Positions 1-11,204 of a stretch of 64,000 nt of DNA are shown piece by piece. Source of the DNA: Meghimatium bilineatum. Taxonomy: Eukaryota > Mollusca > Gastropoda > Stylommatophora > Philomycidae. How positions within the stretch are numbered: position 1 is the stretch's first letter; every line of letters begins with the position of its first letter. Location: the NCBI GenBank assembly GCA_034231615.1, contig CM067298.1, positions 58,184,883-58,248,882 of the forward strand. Direction: 5' to 3'. A model generated the notes under the pieces. It ran no database searches, had not been told where the DNA came from, and worked only from the letters and a program-made list of their open reading frames with translations. A program made the position numbers and the translations under genes.

Positions 1-239
1 AACACACAGAAAATTATAACACATTATATTTTGTGTCAAAGACTACTTTTATGTAAATGGCCATCCCATTCTGTGCAAAATATTTGCTTTTAACAATAAA
101 ACAACATTTATTTTTATATAAAATATATATTTGTTTTAATAGTTTCTTTTAGTAATCTTAGAATGATGAAGTCTATAGCAATATGATATACGCCGAAGGA
201 CTGGTCTCGATTGGTTAGTTCTTCGTGACTTGAGTACAT
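1..239. other. AT-rich sequence, nothing recognised
   Basis: No open frame, repeat end or RNA signature is visible here. Confidence 0.4.
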
Positions 240-620
240 AGTTTGAAAGTCTTGACAAGATCACATTTTTTTTTGGGGGGGGGGATTTCTTTACCACTTC
301 CCCCTTTGTCTATAACTATCAAGAAAGAATTTAAGGACCCCCCCTCCCCTGCATAATTTTGACACATATTTTTTATCCCCCCCCCCACCCGAATAATAAA
401 TTACAAGAAAAATTACGTTAGATGTACATGTTTTATTTCACATTTTGGAGAAAAGTTTCAAATTCGCTCAATTGTATTGGTGTATAAATACAGTGATGTT
501 GATGTCACCCCCCCCTCCTTGTCAAATGCCCTGTCAAACTCCCCTAGCAAACGTTTTCAAACTCCCACCACTCCCCCCCCCCTCCCCGTTCCCTAATTGT
601 TGACTCAAATTATGGACAGC
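240..620 (+). repeat. C-rich dispersed repeat, copy 1
   Basis: A block with many runs of C (and one G run) separated by AT-rich spacers. Phrases such as 'ttgtcaa' followed by C-runs and 'attatggacagcc' recur elsewhere in the window. The segment around 450-545 aligns by eye with the reverse complement of 24560-24690, and both share phrases with 54215-54480. Similar C-run sequences ending in a phrase like 'acgtaatttatggacagcc' are common dispersed repeats in molluscs as I recall; whether this is a DNA transposon is not shown. No coding capacity. Confidence 0.5.
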
Positions 621-802
621 CATTGTCGCAAATCTTCAATGACGAATTTAAATTTTCTCTGATATAAATACTTCTAATTGGCTATTATAATTCACTGAGC
701 TACACGAGATGCTGATGGTAAAATACTACTTTAGTTGGAAGAAGCACTTCTCGTGTATGCCCTTTCGAGGATCTAAGAAAATATCAACACTATAACCTAC
801 AA

Positions 803-928
803 CAGTGTTTCTCCACTTTGATTAATCAGTGGACCCCAATCAGTGTAAATAACATTCCGTGGCCATCCTCTATCTTAAAGAAAAAGCTTGCCAGCTTTCA
901 TCAATGCGTGTATCTTATTATGTATTCT
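803..928 (+). mobile_element. hAT-like left terminus, truncated
   Basis: Starts with cagtgtttctccactttg and continues with a 'gtggacccc' phrase and 'aaataacattccgtgg', the usual opening of short hAT-type elements in many invertebrates. It is cut at about 928 where a minus-strand LINE tail begins. No convincing right end with a matching 8-bp duplication was found, so only the left terminus is called. Confidence 0.45.
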
Positions 929-1560
929 CATCATCATCATAAGGGGCCGTCTCCGCACCGAAGATCTCAAAAGATCTCCAGCACAAGATCTCAAACATCC
1001 CCTGTGTCTTGTTAATGTGATGTACTCTGCTAGACTGTACCCTGTCCATCTTGTAATGTTTCTCTCCCACTTGTATCTCTGTCTACCTCTTGCTCGCTTC
1101 CCTTTGACTTTACCCTCAAGTAAGGTCTTGAATACGATATCGCCCGTGTGTTGCCGGGGCCCGAAAGGGGAGAAAAGAATAGCAAAGCTGTTTACCTTCC
1201 ACGCATGTCGTAATAGGCGACTAAGGAGGTTATGGGATGGAGTTGGCTGTCCCATCCCATATAGAGTCAGTGACCCAAAGCCATGCTGAAGTCGGATGTG
1301 TCAGGCCGAGAGGGGAAGATATCGCAGCAATGCTGTAAACCATGAGACAACGCATTCCGTTCTCCGGACTACATCCTGCTAATATGAAGGAGTTTGAGAA
1401 TGAAAGCAGACGAAGAATAAGAATAAGATATAGTCTTTTAATGTGTCCAAAATATTTTATTTGCCTGATCTTTATTTCTTTTTGTAATTCTTACTGTATC
1501 CTCAAAATAAATTCAAATAAGTACTTTTCTCTGTCATTGTTACACGAGTCCGTGGATCAC
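929..1560 (-). mobile_element. RTE-like LINE 3' end, split by a SINE
   Basis: Reading the minus strand gives the C-terminal peptide KTLLEGKVKGKRARGRQRYK followed by RWTGYSL, nearly identical to the end of the LINE at 28622-29773, and a (GAT)n tail at 929-940. The match stops at 1130-1140 and resumes after 1422, the gap being a SINE. The coding frame degenerates near the 3' end ('LMMMM' from the tail). The 5' boundary near 1560 is uncertain. Confidence 0.8.
1141..1421 (+). mobile_element. SINE type A, copy 1, nested in a LINE
   Basis: Full-length copy of the window's main SINE. It begins cgcccgtgtgttgccgg, carries cccgaaagggg, a 'gtcgtaataggcgac' segment, the gggatgg...ccatccc hairpin, a 'gtcggatgtgtcaggccga' core and 'ctccggactacatcctgct', and ends in a degenerate GAA-rich tail. 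It is flanked by aatacgatat (1131-1140) and aataagatat (1422-1431), a 10-bp target-site duplication with one mismatch. The flanking LINE is continuous once the SINE is removed. Non-coding; no clear tRNA box A/B. Confidence 0.85.
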
Positions 1561-1631
1561 AAAGATCTATTTTTTGGCTTGTGCTCCCCCTCTAATAATA
1601 TACTCCACTTCGGGAACAACTGATTCACTGT

Positions 1632-2190
1632 ATTATGTTAAAACTTGTAATCAAAGTTATGAGTAGCTATGGTTGCTAAGTACTATAGAAAACCCCGGTT
1701 TTTAAAACAGAAATAGACAAGTAGTTCAAAATTTAAGAGAACTGGTAGAGCTTCATGTTTTAAACCGGACAAAACTGACAGAGACGTCATGTGTCAAAAA
1801 TTGTCTTCATAATCCTAATTAGACTTAACGTAAAACACAGGTTTATATAATCGCTTCAATCAGACACGGCAGACTATAACTAAAACTAGTAATGATGCGC
1901 ACACAAATAAACATACAAATTACAATACACAAATCATATTCAAAGTTTCAACCAAAAGGTCTTTATCAAGATACACACAAAACATCAAAAGATGACGAAT
2001 TGTATTGATCTTCATAATCCTAGAATGATGAAATCGCTGGCAACAGTATGTTAGCAAAGTCACAGTTTTCAAGATGTTATTCATGATATGAAATAAAAAT
2101 GTGTGATACTTTTGAAATTTTTGGTTAATTCTAGAGACAGCAGGAAGTATCGTTTTTGACCGAACGGGCAGATGTCACCAGCATTATGTA
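1632..2190. other. No gene recognised
   Basis: AT-rich sequence with no open frame. The stretch near 2155-2205 faintly resembles the 3' half of SINE type A (a 'cagatgtcaccagcattatgtaagtcatgaag' type order), too decayed to call with confidence. Confidence 0.3.
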
Positions 2191-2204
2191 AGTCATGAAG
2201 CGGT

Positions 2205-2395
2205 GCAACTGTTTAGAGAGACAAATATTGGAGGGCAGAGCGCTGGACGAAGGAGAAAGGGAATATCAAGAAGACAATCAACTGACGACAATAAAGATAA
2301 ACATAAATACGCATTTCGAAAATGCAATCCGCATGGAGAATGGTTTGGAGAGCACGTTGGGAAGACAATGTTCTGGAGAGAATACGTCACATGAT
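2205..2395 (+). mobile_element. Possible LINE C-terminal remnant
   Basis: Short overlapping frames contain an RRRKGISRRQS-like basic stretch and HGEWFGEHVGK, which resemble the GRxRxRWxDN ... WRxxV ending of many LINE ORF2 proteins. No tail or duplication is visible and the frame shifts, so this is a weak call. Confidence 0.3.
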
Positions 2396-2509
2396 ATCAA
2401 ACATTAAAAGTATTTAAGAAAATACTGGTTTGAAATGTCCAATTTCATTTTGTTTGTTCGAAAACTGAGTGATCAGGGAATTGTAGTAAGATTGTTCACC
2501 GTGTGGTAA

Positions 2510-2514
<5 letters not shown>

Positions 2515-2546
<32 letters not shown>
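2515..2546. repeat. (TA)n microsatellite
   Basis: About 16 uninterrupted TA units. Confidence 0.95.
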
Positions 2547-2547
<1 letters not shown>

Positions 2548-2549
<2 letters not shown>

Positions 2550-3700
2550 GATTAAATAGCAGTTTTGGAAAAAATAAGCTTTGTTAGTATTACTAATTTT
2601 TAAAATACATATCACAATCCTCAGAATGTATCCTCAGAAATTGCGAGCAATAGAGCTCGTGTATCCCTCGGTGCAGTTTTAGGGGGGAAAAAGGGAGGGT
2701 TGGGGGAGTTTCAAAGATGTATTGCTATAAAGTAAGCAAGCACGGAAATGCGACTTCAGAGCCAAACATGTGATGTTACATTGAGGAATCGGCGAGCGAT
2801 GTTACTCCTAATTATAAATCTATGACCAAAATGTCAACTGAGGGCAATTGAATAAGAAGTTTGAGGGGTACTATTTAACTAGTGCCGTGCATTAATAGAG
2901 TTGGATATCAGTAGTTTTAGGGTGTCCATGAGAAACATGACTAAGACCTTATTTATTCTTGTTTTAATTTTGGGTTACATTTTTCTGTCATCCCATAGCG
3001 TGGTACAATCTGATCTGACCTACAATCGGATCTGAGTTTCAACGTGCACTTACAATGAAGTAGTAGCACAGTTTCGACATCACACGGAATCTATTTCGTG
3101 GGAGCAGCGGCTTGGAACATTAGTGAATTCAACTCTATATGAGATTTACTAAAACCAACCAAAAGGTATGCGAACTTCAGAACCTAAGGAAATTCAAAAA
3201 GACAGTACTGGGCGTTAAAAATTCATTCAACTTGAACGAACCTTTGATAAATATGCTAAGAGCTTCGTGTCTTACTGAATCCAATCTGTCTATGTTGGCA
3301 TCCTCTAATAACTCTTAAACCTTAACCATTTAGTTCTGTCTGTACTTATTGCAAGTAGTTATTTTCTATGATTCCTCTATTTTGTATCTGCTCCCGTTTC
3401 TAGGTGTTGTCTTCCGCTTTTTTCTCGTTACCTGTTTATTCAAAAACAATGCCAATTCACAATGTGATCCACTAATGACCGTAGAGTTTAACTTTGGTAA
3501 AGTGAAACGATTCTCTTGAAACAAAGAAAACGTAGCTATACTTCGTTTTCGAAAGAATTTTAGAATGTTGATGTTCATTGTTACTTTGTTAGGAACAACA
3601 TTTATGGGGGGGGGGGGGGGTTCTAATGTCATTGTTTATTTGTTTTTTAATTTTAAAAGTGATGTTCTATTCCCCTAAGTGGATGTGGAGCACTGGCCCC
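2548..3700. other. No gene recognised
   Basis: Low-complexity and AT-rich sequence with G runs at about 2681-2708 and 3607-3621. The open frame at 3366-3632 (-) includes the G run as a proline run and has no family signature; I treat it as chance. Confidence 0.4.
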
Positions 3701-4006
3701 TGAAATATCTACCCTATTATATAATGGCTTGGTTCAACTGGTCTTCTCAATAATACATTGTACAGAATTCCCTATAATAATATTAGTCTAAAAATATGTT
3801 AACAAACAAACCTAACAGACGAAAAACTAAGAAAAGACGTACAAGTGTATTCAATTCCTGGTTGAAAAATGACAAGTACTTGTGTTTTTAAAGTACTTTG
3901 CAACATATCTATTTTTAACAGTTGAAACAGATATCCTTGCTAAATAAAGACAGCAGTTTAACACTGAAGATCAATTCATGCCAATAAGTGTTGCCACAGC
4001 CATTCA
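3701..4006 (+). repeat. Dispersed repeat Z, copy 1
   Basis: About 300 bp matching 15037-15356 in the same orientation with scattered substitutions and small indels. Both copies begin 'tgaaatatctaccctattat' and end 'cattca'. The best-preserved stretch is 'caattcctggttgaaaaatg'. It has no coding capacity, no recognised termini and no tRNA-like boxes, so the class is unknown. Copy 1 runs directly into a long TA microsatellite, as if the TA tract grew from its 3' edge. Confidence 0.8.
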
Positions 4007-4160
<154 letters not shown>

Positions 4161-4929
4161 TTTTCCTTCAAGTGCGTTTGCAAATGAAGTATGTACATTA
4201 CAAACTAAAAGAATATTTATTCTTTTTCATTACTCTTGCTATTATTTGGTTATTCTCCCAGACCGTCTCAATAACCAAATCGTTATTGGTTAAGGTTTAA
4301 GCAATACCGCAGCAAATGGCATCCTGTATGCAATAGGAAGAAAGATTTTAGGGCAACCTACATTTCAAGAGAACATGTAACGGTGTTAAATATTGCACCT
4401 GGAAGGTCAGATAGAAACCATTGACGTCAAGCAAATGGAGTATGAGTCATGCAAGGATATCACTTGATGATTCTGTGCAATTATGTAGTCAAGAGAGTTA
4501 GCAAAATGATACCTGCTGACGCAGTATTTTAATCGGCACTAGATAATAGGCAGTGTTGCATGACCTGTGGTGCGAATTTTTTTCATAAGGAGTCTTTCAA
4601 AAGCTTTTCCTTTGGGGGAAAACCACTAAGGGGTGTGGTATGCTTACGGTAGTTACCCGATTTTTACTTGTTTTCCGCACTAATTGGTATGTTCCTTTAT
4701 CTTTCAGGAGAAGGAAAGGTGGTAACCTTGCAAAAACCTCCTCTCCTTATCTGCGGGCTTGTGGCGCTGTAAAGTATGCAGAGATTTTTTCTTATCATTC
4801 TCCGCTGATTTTGGATGTGTCTGGCAATTCGTGCAAATTTAACGGCCGTACAACGCATTTACATTATCACGGCAACATTAGTTTTGGAAATCTATTATGA
4901 CCATTGTCCAGCGTCCAGGATAGAGCTGA

Positions 4930-5265
4930 GAAACGCTGTAGCTTAGTTGATAGTGATCTTGCTTACTTGCTATTACCGGTTTACAGCGTGCCAGGTTCGA
5001 AATCATGTTCGGACACACAAACAAAAAATCCGGGTTGAGATTTCTCGCTGGGCACAATCACTCCTCCAGTTGCCTCAGCTGTAAATGAATACCTAACTCA
5101 TGGGTTAGGGTAGGTAAAAACAGCAAGGAAGGGAACTGGTCACTCCACTTATTAGTTGATGAGGCTTAGTATATACAGAGTTATGGTCATCCTCGACGGC
5201 AGGTTTCTGCCATGGAACATACCTTTACCGTACTTGCTGAGATCAAGCGGGAGTTTCAGAAAGAA
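4930..5265 (+). mobile_element. tRNA-derived SINE type C, copy 1
   Basis: A tRNA-like head has box A tagcttagttga (4939-4950) and box B ggttcgaaatc (4994-5004) at normal spacing, i.e. an internal RNA polymerase III promoter. The body contains 'cagctgtaaatgaatacct' and 'tctgccatggaacatacctt', which recur at 32980-33200, so this is a repeat and not a single tRNA gene. The 3' end near 5265 is approximate and no clear target-site duplication was found. Confidence 0.7.
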
Positions 5266-5437
5266 CGTTAACAGACAAACAAACATATAAATCAAGCAAA
5301 GACTACGGTCTGTGTCTTGTAAGGAGGACAGAATAGTCTTAGAAATATCATTAGAGTCTAAAGAAGAGACTAAGGAAGGTTGGAGGAGACGTTAGCTACT
5401 TCCTTTCATTGATAGTCAAATAGGTTCAATAATGTTA

Positions 5438-5565
5438 TGGTAAAGTCAGGTGTGTCGGGTCGAAAAGTACAGATGTCCCAATCAATCTGTAAACCATGAT
5501 GCAATGTGTTCTATTTTCCAGATTACATTTTTTCTAACCGACCAGAATTTGAGAAGGAAAAAACC
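5438..5565 (+). mobile_element. SINE type A, 3' half, decayed
   Basis: Segments 'gtcaggtgtgtcgggtcgaaaa', 'ctgtaaaccatgatgcaatg' and 'ccagattacat' follow the order of the type A core and 3' half; the tail is lost. 5'-truncated and diverged. Confidence 0.55.
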
Positions 5566-5770
5566 ATTATTACGAAGATCTACATTGGAGAATATTGTCA
5601 ATGTTCTAGCTGTTACCTTTGTCTGGCAGTTACAGTGTTATTGTTCTGTGTTCCCGTTAGGGCTCCAGCAATTTTCTTATTTTTATAAAAATACACGATC
5701 GCGTGACAGGTCAATTATTGAAGATATATAATACATAGGCAAACAGAAGGTATCACAAGATGTACATCCT

Positions 5771-5917
5771 TTCTTCTTCTTCTTCTTCTTCAGCGTTCAT
5801 TCTCAAATATTTTCACTGGATCTAGAATTTCCAGCAGGATGTAGTCCAGGGAATGGAAATACCTTGTGCCACCGTTTTATTTGCGCCAATGGCCCGACAC
5901 ATCCGTCTTCGGCGGAG
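5771..5917 (-). mobile_element. SINE type B, copy 1
   Basis: Minus-strand copy. Read in its own direction it runs tccgccgaagacggatgtgt, 'ggcgcaaataaaacgg', 'actacatcctgctgg', then a (GAA)n tail, seen here as ttcttcttc at 5771-5791. It is bounded by perfect 9-bp duplications gtacatcct at 5762-5770 and 5918-5926. The internal hairpin is shortened relative to other copies. Non-coding, no obvious tRNA boxes. Confidence 0.85.
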
Positions 5918-6144
5918 TACATCCTCCCTGGACGTGCAGGAAATGAGGAACATAGAAATACTGGGAATGGAGGGAGTGGAATAGACAATGTGGTGGAGCA
6001 GTGGGTGGGGTATACAAGATATCCGAATAAATGCAATGACTAACTAACTATAGAGGAAAATGGTTATTTGGTAAACTAATGCTCCAGGTGGAACTGATAG
6101 TTCAATAAACAACTAATCATTTCACAATCCTTGAGATATAATCA

Positions 6145-6842
6145 GAGCACGAACAGGAAAATTCTGCAATAATTATGATGCAGAAATCCAGGCAATTAGG
6201 TTGGTAACTGAAAAACTGCTAACTTCAACCCTGGTCCACAGCCCGTGGTATTCCTGACAGATGCAAGGTCAGTACTTCCAGCTCTCCAGTCTGGAAAACT
6301 AACAGGCTTACAAAAACTGCTTAATGAGACTATCTTACCAGTATAGGGTAACTCTGCTGTGGATGCCCTCTCACTGTGGAATACCAGGAAATGGAAAAAA
6401 CAGACCAACTGTCTATGGAAAGTGCTTCCGAAGACCAACCAGATGTACCGATAACCTTCCATCAGAAGAAACAGATGATCAAGTCAACAAGAAAGCCACA
6501 AGCGCCAACACAAGATGACTATCACATTATGAATAGATCAGAACACGTTGTAATTCTACGCCTCAGACGGGACGCAACTGACTCCCCAGTCGCATTTACA
6601 CAAAATTCAAGATTGGCAACACGGCCATGTGTACATATGGACAGGAATCACAGAGTGCCAAACATATACTTCATGAGTATACTGAGTTTTAAACGTTGCG
6701 GCAGACATATTGGCGAGAGGAAACAACACTGGAATCAAAGCTCTATGTGACACTGTATGAACTACAAAAGACAGTGAGTTTTATTCAGGAGACAGAATTA
6801 CAGTTATAGACATGTTTCAAGTGAGCGAAAGAAGAAGAAGAA
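6145..6842 (+). mobile_element. I-clade-like LINE 3' end with RNase H remnant
   Basis: Frameshifted plus-strand coding debris. Visible motifs in order are NYDAEIQAIRLVTEKLL (RNase H glutamate helix), a broken 'VFLTDARS' region, WMPSHCGIPGN (RNase H histidine motif), TQDDYHIMNRSEHVVILRLR and a decayed C-terminal Cys region. The element ends caagtgagcgaaagaagaag, a (GAA)n tail like that of the SINEs in this window. It matches the elements at 24745-26705 and 42450-43770. 5'-truncated and inactive. Confidence 0.85.
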
Positions 6843-8559
6843 CTAAACATTTTATTGTGCCATGTGTATAACATCGACTGATTGCGGGAAAGTCTCAGCA
6901 CCATCAGACGGTCTATAACAAAAAATAAGGAAACCCCCCTTGCAACCATCATTCTTCTTTCCATTTTCCGAAATAAATTTCCTATATTTAGACGTCTATG
7001 CATGAAGGGGGGAGGGAGGTGCTACCTCCATGAAATAAGCAGACGATTATCACGGTTGTGCCACAGTCTCACATCCAAATATAGCTCTTGGGGGTCAGGT
7101 GTTAATCCTAGAGTCGCCAAAGAATTGGCATGTCTGCAGAATGTGTTGTGAAGTATGGGGACTCTTTCGGCATGGACATTGGTAAGTTTGGACAACCTTT
7201 CCTTTATTGAGATGTGCTTGTAATCTACAGTATTATGTGCGAAACCTAAAAACCATACTTTTCTGTGATCTGTCAGCTTAAGTATAGGGTCTTGTGAAAA
7301 ATTGCTGCCTGTTCTCTTACTCCATGCATGTCTGTATTTTCTTTTGATGCGAGCTTTTGCTTCAGTCAGTGATATTCTGTGGCAGTCTTTCTGAACTCCG
7401 CCTTTTCGAGTATCATATTCCGATATTGCTTGATGTCTTGAGTTTCACTAAAAGTGGTCTGTTTCATTTTCGCAACATTGGCACCATCCACTTTAGATTT
7501 TTCTTTGCCAGATTGTTGTCTTATTATGTTTCCACAAATTGTATTATTCTGTAGAGTAACTTGTTATATCGGTCATTGTAAATTTATCTTGTTACAGATA
7601 AAGTCTCTTTATATTTAGATAAACATTATTGTTTATTCAAATTTGGTTTTGTTGTACAATTTAATGTTTCCAACTATACTATTACTTATTTTTTGCTTAC
7701 CTTACCTGCGAGATTGTTCATGCCTAGCGTCAAATGCTGTAAGATCTACAGATGTTAATTTGATTATGGGAGTGTTTTCATTTATCTACGAGATGTGTTT
7801 AACTTCTAAAATGCATCCTGACAACTGCCGTTATTGCTGACAACAGTTTTTTTTTACAATTGTCAAATCGTAATAGTTCTCTATTATTTATCTATATTAA
7901 TCATGTGTTATTTATTTTTTTCTAATTATCATCTTCATCATCACCATCTTTATCAGATGATATGCCGACTGACGTAGGAGATCATGTATCCTCACCCCCC
8001 CCCCTTCCCTCCCCCCTCTGTTTCTAGTCTCTTTTCGGGATCGTTGTTAACTCTTTGCCAAGCGACAATGTCAGATTATCTAATAATTTCTCACGCTGTC
8101 GTCCTCGATCTCTCCAGCATTAACTACATAATCTCGCCTGCTGTAACTATGCTCTCCGGACCCCAGATCCTTCTGTTTCATAACGTGACCAAAATATAAA
8201 GATTGTCTTTTTCTGATATTAAGTAACCCAGGCCCCCCTCCCCGTCTCACATTTGTAACTTTAAGAACCTGTTCGCTATTTTATTTTTCGGTCCATGGTA
8301 CTATTAGCATTCTTCTATTTTTTTTAAAACATATCTTTTACTTCTAAATTATCAGAACACTACTATTATGTTTTTATCTATTGTCGAAGTGTAGCTCGGT
8401 ACCACGCCCGTCTTCAATATAAGTCCTAACATGTCGTATGTAAACATTAACTCTGTGGAGACCTTTTTTTACATACCTATTATCGACAGAAACATGCTCT
8501 CAGACTACCCTGCTATGTGTCACTAAGAGTGTTACTTCATTATGTTCATTGGATCTATC
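6843..8559. other. No gene recognised
   Basis: AT-rich sequence with several unsupported short frames, a C/T-rich run near 7994-8019 and another C-rich patch at 8230-8245. Nothing shows codon-level structure, splice-linked frames or repeat ends that I can support. Confidence 0.4.
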
Positions 8560-8925
8560 TATCTATATACGCTGTGGCCCTTGTTTGCCTTGTGGCGTCA
8601 GGGGTGGAAGAGTTCTCTGGAGATGGCCTTCTTGTGTGCTGTTTGTAAGCTTATTCCTGTGTATTCTTTGATTTCTGTGATCCATCTTTTACATGCTCTG
8701 CCTCTGGCTTTATAGCCGTATGTCTATGTGTCATGACCATTTGTGACACGCTATCTGTTGGTAATCTGGAAGCGTGTGAAAACCACTTGATCTGTTGTCT
8801 TGTGATGTGTTCCATTACTGGTATTGTTTTGGTTATCTGTCTAATGTTATCGTTTCTAATTCTATCTCTTAATGACACTCTGAGTATTATATTTCATTTG
8901 ATGGCGGCACGTAAGTTTTCCATGT
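8560..8925 (-). mobile_element. LINE C-terminal fragment with GATA tail
   Basis: The minus-strand frame reads SLRDRIRNDNIRQIT then EHITRQQIKWFSHASRLPTD, which matches the common LINE ending I-x-x-R-Q-L-x-W-F-G-H-x-x-R-M. Its own 3' end runs through 'ccacagcg' into a (TAGA)n run at about 8560-8572. 5'-truncated, no reverse-transcriptase core. Confidence 0.7.
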
Positions 8926-8928
8926 TAG

Positions 8929-9290
8929 TTAGTTAGTCGTCGAATCATCATCACTGCAAACTGGACATGTTCATAGTTGCTTCGATCTCTCCTTGAGTGT
9001 ATCCGCCATTACACTTTCGCTGACAGTACCGCTCCTATGCTGGTTGACCATCACTCTTCTGCGCCCTCCAAAATGTTCACTTCTAGCAACACCGCACTTC
9101 AATCCCTGATCTTTAATCCTAACCATTGAAAAGGAATCATCATCCACATTAGTCTCACTCACGCGTGTTATATCTCTTAAGGAATTCAAAATGTCAGCGC
9201 GATCCATTGCCCTATCACTCTGTGCCACAATCGCGCATGATGCCAGTTGATCCGCTCTAGTTGTCCATGTGTGTCTAAGAACCTATGGTT
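8929..9290 (-). mobile_element. RNase H-type LINE 3' end, copy 1
   Basis: The minus-strand frame gives WTTRADQLASCAIV (end of RNase H), then DRAMDRADILNSLRD, then VNQHRSGTVS and LKERSKQL, a stop, and TCPVC in the same frame. The same block recurs at 44090-44790 and 49690-49985. The end carries GATGAT followed by (TAAC)n. The stop just before the shared TCPVC zinc-knuckle-like motif occurs in this copy and in 49690-49985. Confidence 0.8.
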
Positions 9291-9378
9291 TTAACCACTC
9301 TATAAAATCTTTCACTTATAGTTATGAAGCATAACCCTAATGATTATGTTTTATGCTAATCGTTGTAAAGGTAAAGGT

Positions 9379-9655
9379 CACACGTGTATTGCCGGGGCCC
9401 GAAAGGGGAGCAAAGAATAGCAACACTGTTTACCTTCCACGCATGTCGTAAAAGGCGACTAAGGAGGTTATGGGATGGATTTGGCTGTCCCATCCCATAT
9501 AGGGTCAGTGACCCAAAGCCATGCTGAAGTCGGATGTGTCAGGTCGAAGTCGCAGATATCTAAGCAATGTTGTAAACCATGACACAACGAATTACGTTCT
9601 CCGGACTACGTTCTGCTAATCTGCAGGAGTTTGAGAACGAACGCAGAAGAAGAAG
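9379..9655 (+). mobile_element. SINE type A, copy with perfect duplication
   Basis: Well-preserved type A copy with cccgaaagggg, gtcgtaaaaggcgac, gggtcagtgaccc and the tail aacgcagaagaagaag. It is flanked by an 11-bp perfect repeat aaggtaaaggt at 9368-9378 and 9656-9666. The low divergence and intact duplication suggest a fairly recent insertion. Confidence 0.9.
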
Positions 9656-9899
9656 AAGGTAAAGGTAAGCTGAGGTGTTAACCGGCGTCTTATCCCACAG
9701 TTTCCTGTAAGTGCTCAAATGCCTATTCAGTAATTGACCAAAATCTGCCAGACTAGCTTCGTCGATCGCACTAGCTCAGGCGCGATGGCGACATTCCCCG
9801 AACTTTACAGAGAATGGAACTTGGTACCCATCTTTAAGGTGACTGGGTGAAACTGGGAAAAAAATTTTGTTTTAAGCCAGGTATAACGAGAAGACTGAA

Positions 9900-10150
9900 A
9901 TGAATCCCGATCTTCTCGCTCTACTTAACATTGTATTATCGCGGATCCCAAGGGTTCGGATCCCACTCGCGATGTTTTGGATATAAAGTGAAATTTTAAC
10001 AGATCTCTGAGGATTACCACTTGAAGCTACGGAGTTACGTGGTGCTATGAGTGATAATATCGGAAGGCGGCGTGCCGCTTGTTGTGGGAGGCGAAGTACA
10101 TATGGGGGTAACCCGAGTACACTGAAACCAATCCTCTACGCCGGTGAAGG
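9900..10150 (+). repeat. Possible tRNA-like repeat
   Basis: Contains a box B-like gggttcggatccc (about 9953-9965) inside a tcgcg/cgcga inverted pair, but no convincing box A at the right distance. The stretch 'agtacatatgggggtaaccc' to 'caatcctctacg' recurs loosely near 34785-34835, so the region is repetitive. Class unknown. Confidence 0.35.
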
Positions 10151-10177
10151 AGCTAATTATAAACCTCAACTAAGGAT

Positions 10178-10449
10178 CCGCCCTTGTGTTGCCGTTGTTC
10201 GAAAGGGAAGTAAAAAATATCAACGCTATTTACCTTTCATGCTTATTGTAAGAGGTGACTAAGAAAGTTTTGGTGTGAAGTTGAATGTCCCTACCCATAT
10301 AAGATCAAAGTGATCCATAAGCCATGTTGAAGTCGGATCTGTCAGACCGAAAGGAGAAGATATTACAGCTAATCTGTAAACCATGACACACAGCTTTTCG
10401 TTCTCCGGACTACATCCTGCTAATCTGCAGTGCGCTTGAGAACGAACGA
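10178..10449 (+). mobile_element. SINE type A, older copy
   Basis: All type A landmarks are present in order with more substitutions: ttcgaaagggaa, 'attgtaagaggtgacta', 'gaagtcggatctgtcagacc', 'ttctccggactacatcctgc'. The tail is reduced to 'gaacgaacgaataaaaaa'. Located about 520 bp after another type A copy in the same direction. Confidence 0.85.
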
Positions 10450-11060
10450 ATAAAAAACTAATGTTCTTTTCGTGTAATGTTTTTTTGCCTGGTAATGTTC
10501 ATCTATATAGCACGCATCTAGCTGTTGTTGATAATGTAAGGTCATCCGCTGTTAAACAAGAATCTGCTTCAACAGTTTCCCCTAATGTATTTCGTCAGTA
10601 CACAACTATTTTCATCTGGCTTTTTATACTACTCCATCGAGTTTAGTCTCAGTTGGAACAGTTAAAAGCAACACAATAGAATTGTCATCAAGTTGTGATA
10701 CAGGACATGAAGATGTTAATGTGTTTCCTATTTGATAATCATCTGTCTCATTGTTGAGAAATTTGTCCCGTTTATTTGATTAATGTTTCACTAAACTGTA
10801 ACTGTGTATTATGATTTTGTCTTTAGCTTTTACCCATATAGTTACGTCAAGGACGAAGGGAAGAAAAAAAAAAGAATAGGAGGTGCATACACTGTTTTTA
10901 TACTGTTCTCGTATGGAATTTCTCTCTGTCTGCCTCTCTTGTATACAATTAGTTGTCACTCTTGTTAGAAATTTTGAATAGTGATGTCTCTGAAGTTATG
11001 TATCTGTTATGAACTGTGTTATCTAGTAGTCTATTTCTCTCCATTTTTCCTGCACTCTCT

Positions 11061-11063
<3 letters not shown>
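10450..11063. other. No gene recognised
   Basis: AT-rich sequence between a SINE and a TC microsatellite. Short open frames show no family signature. Confidence 0.4.

Positions 11064-11102
<39 letters not shown>
11064..11102. repeat. (TC)n microsatellite
   Basis: About 19 TC units. Confidence 0.95.
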
Positions 11103-11107
<5 letters not shown>

Positions 11108-11204
11108 CCTGCACTATTCCGTGGACGAACACCACACCCCAGCAAAGTGCTAATTACATGTACCCAATTATATATATATATATAGATAAATATTCCATAA
11201 CCTT

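Noticed and set aside
875-1289. Opposing 126- and 133-residue frames
   Set aside because: Both are read through a LINE tail and the nested SINE A; no independent gene.
803-1640. A complete hAT element with right end at 'gattcactg'
   Set aside because: No matching 8-bp duplication and poor terminal symmetry.
4939-5004. tRNA gene from box A and box B
   Set aside because: The acceptor and anticodon stems do not fold convincingly, and the attached body recurs at 32980, so it is a SINE.
9520-9570. Hammerhead-like order in SINE A (ctgaagt ... ccgaaagg)
   Set aside because: Position A9 is U and stem II does not close; the GAAA is better explained as a tetraloop.
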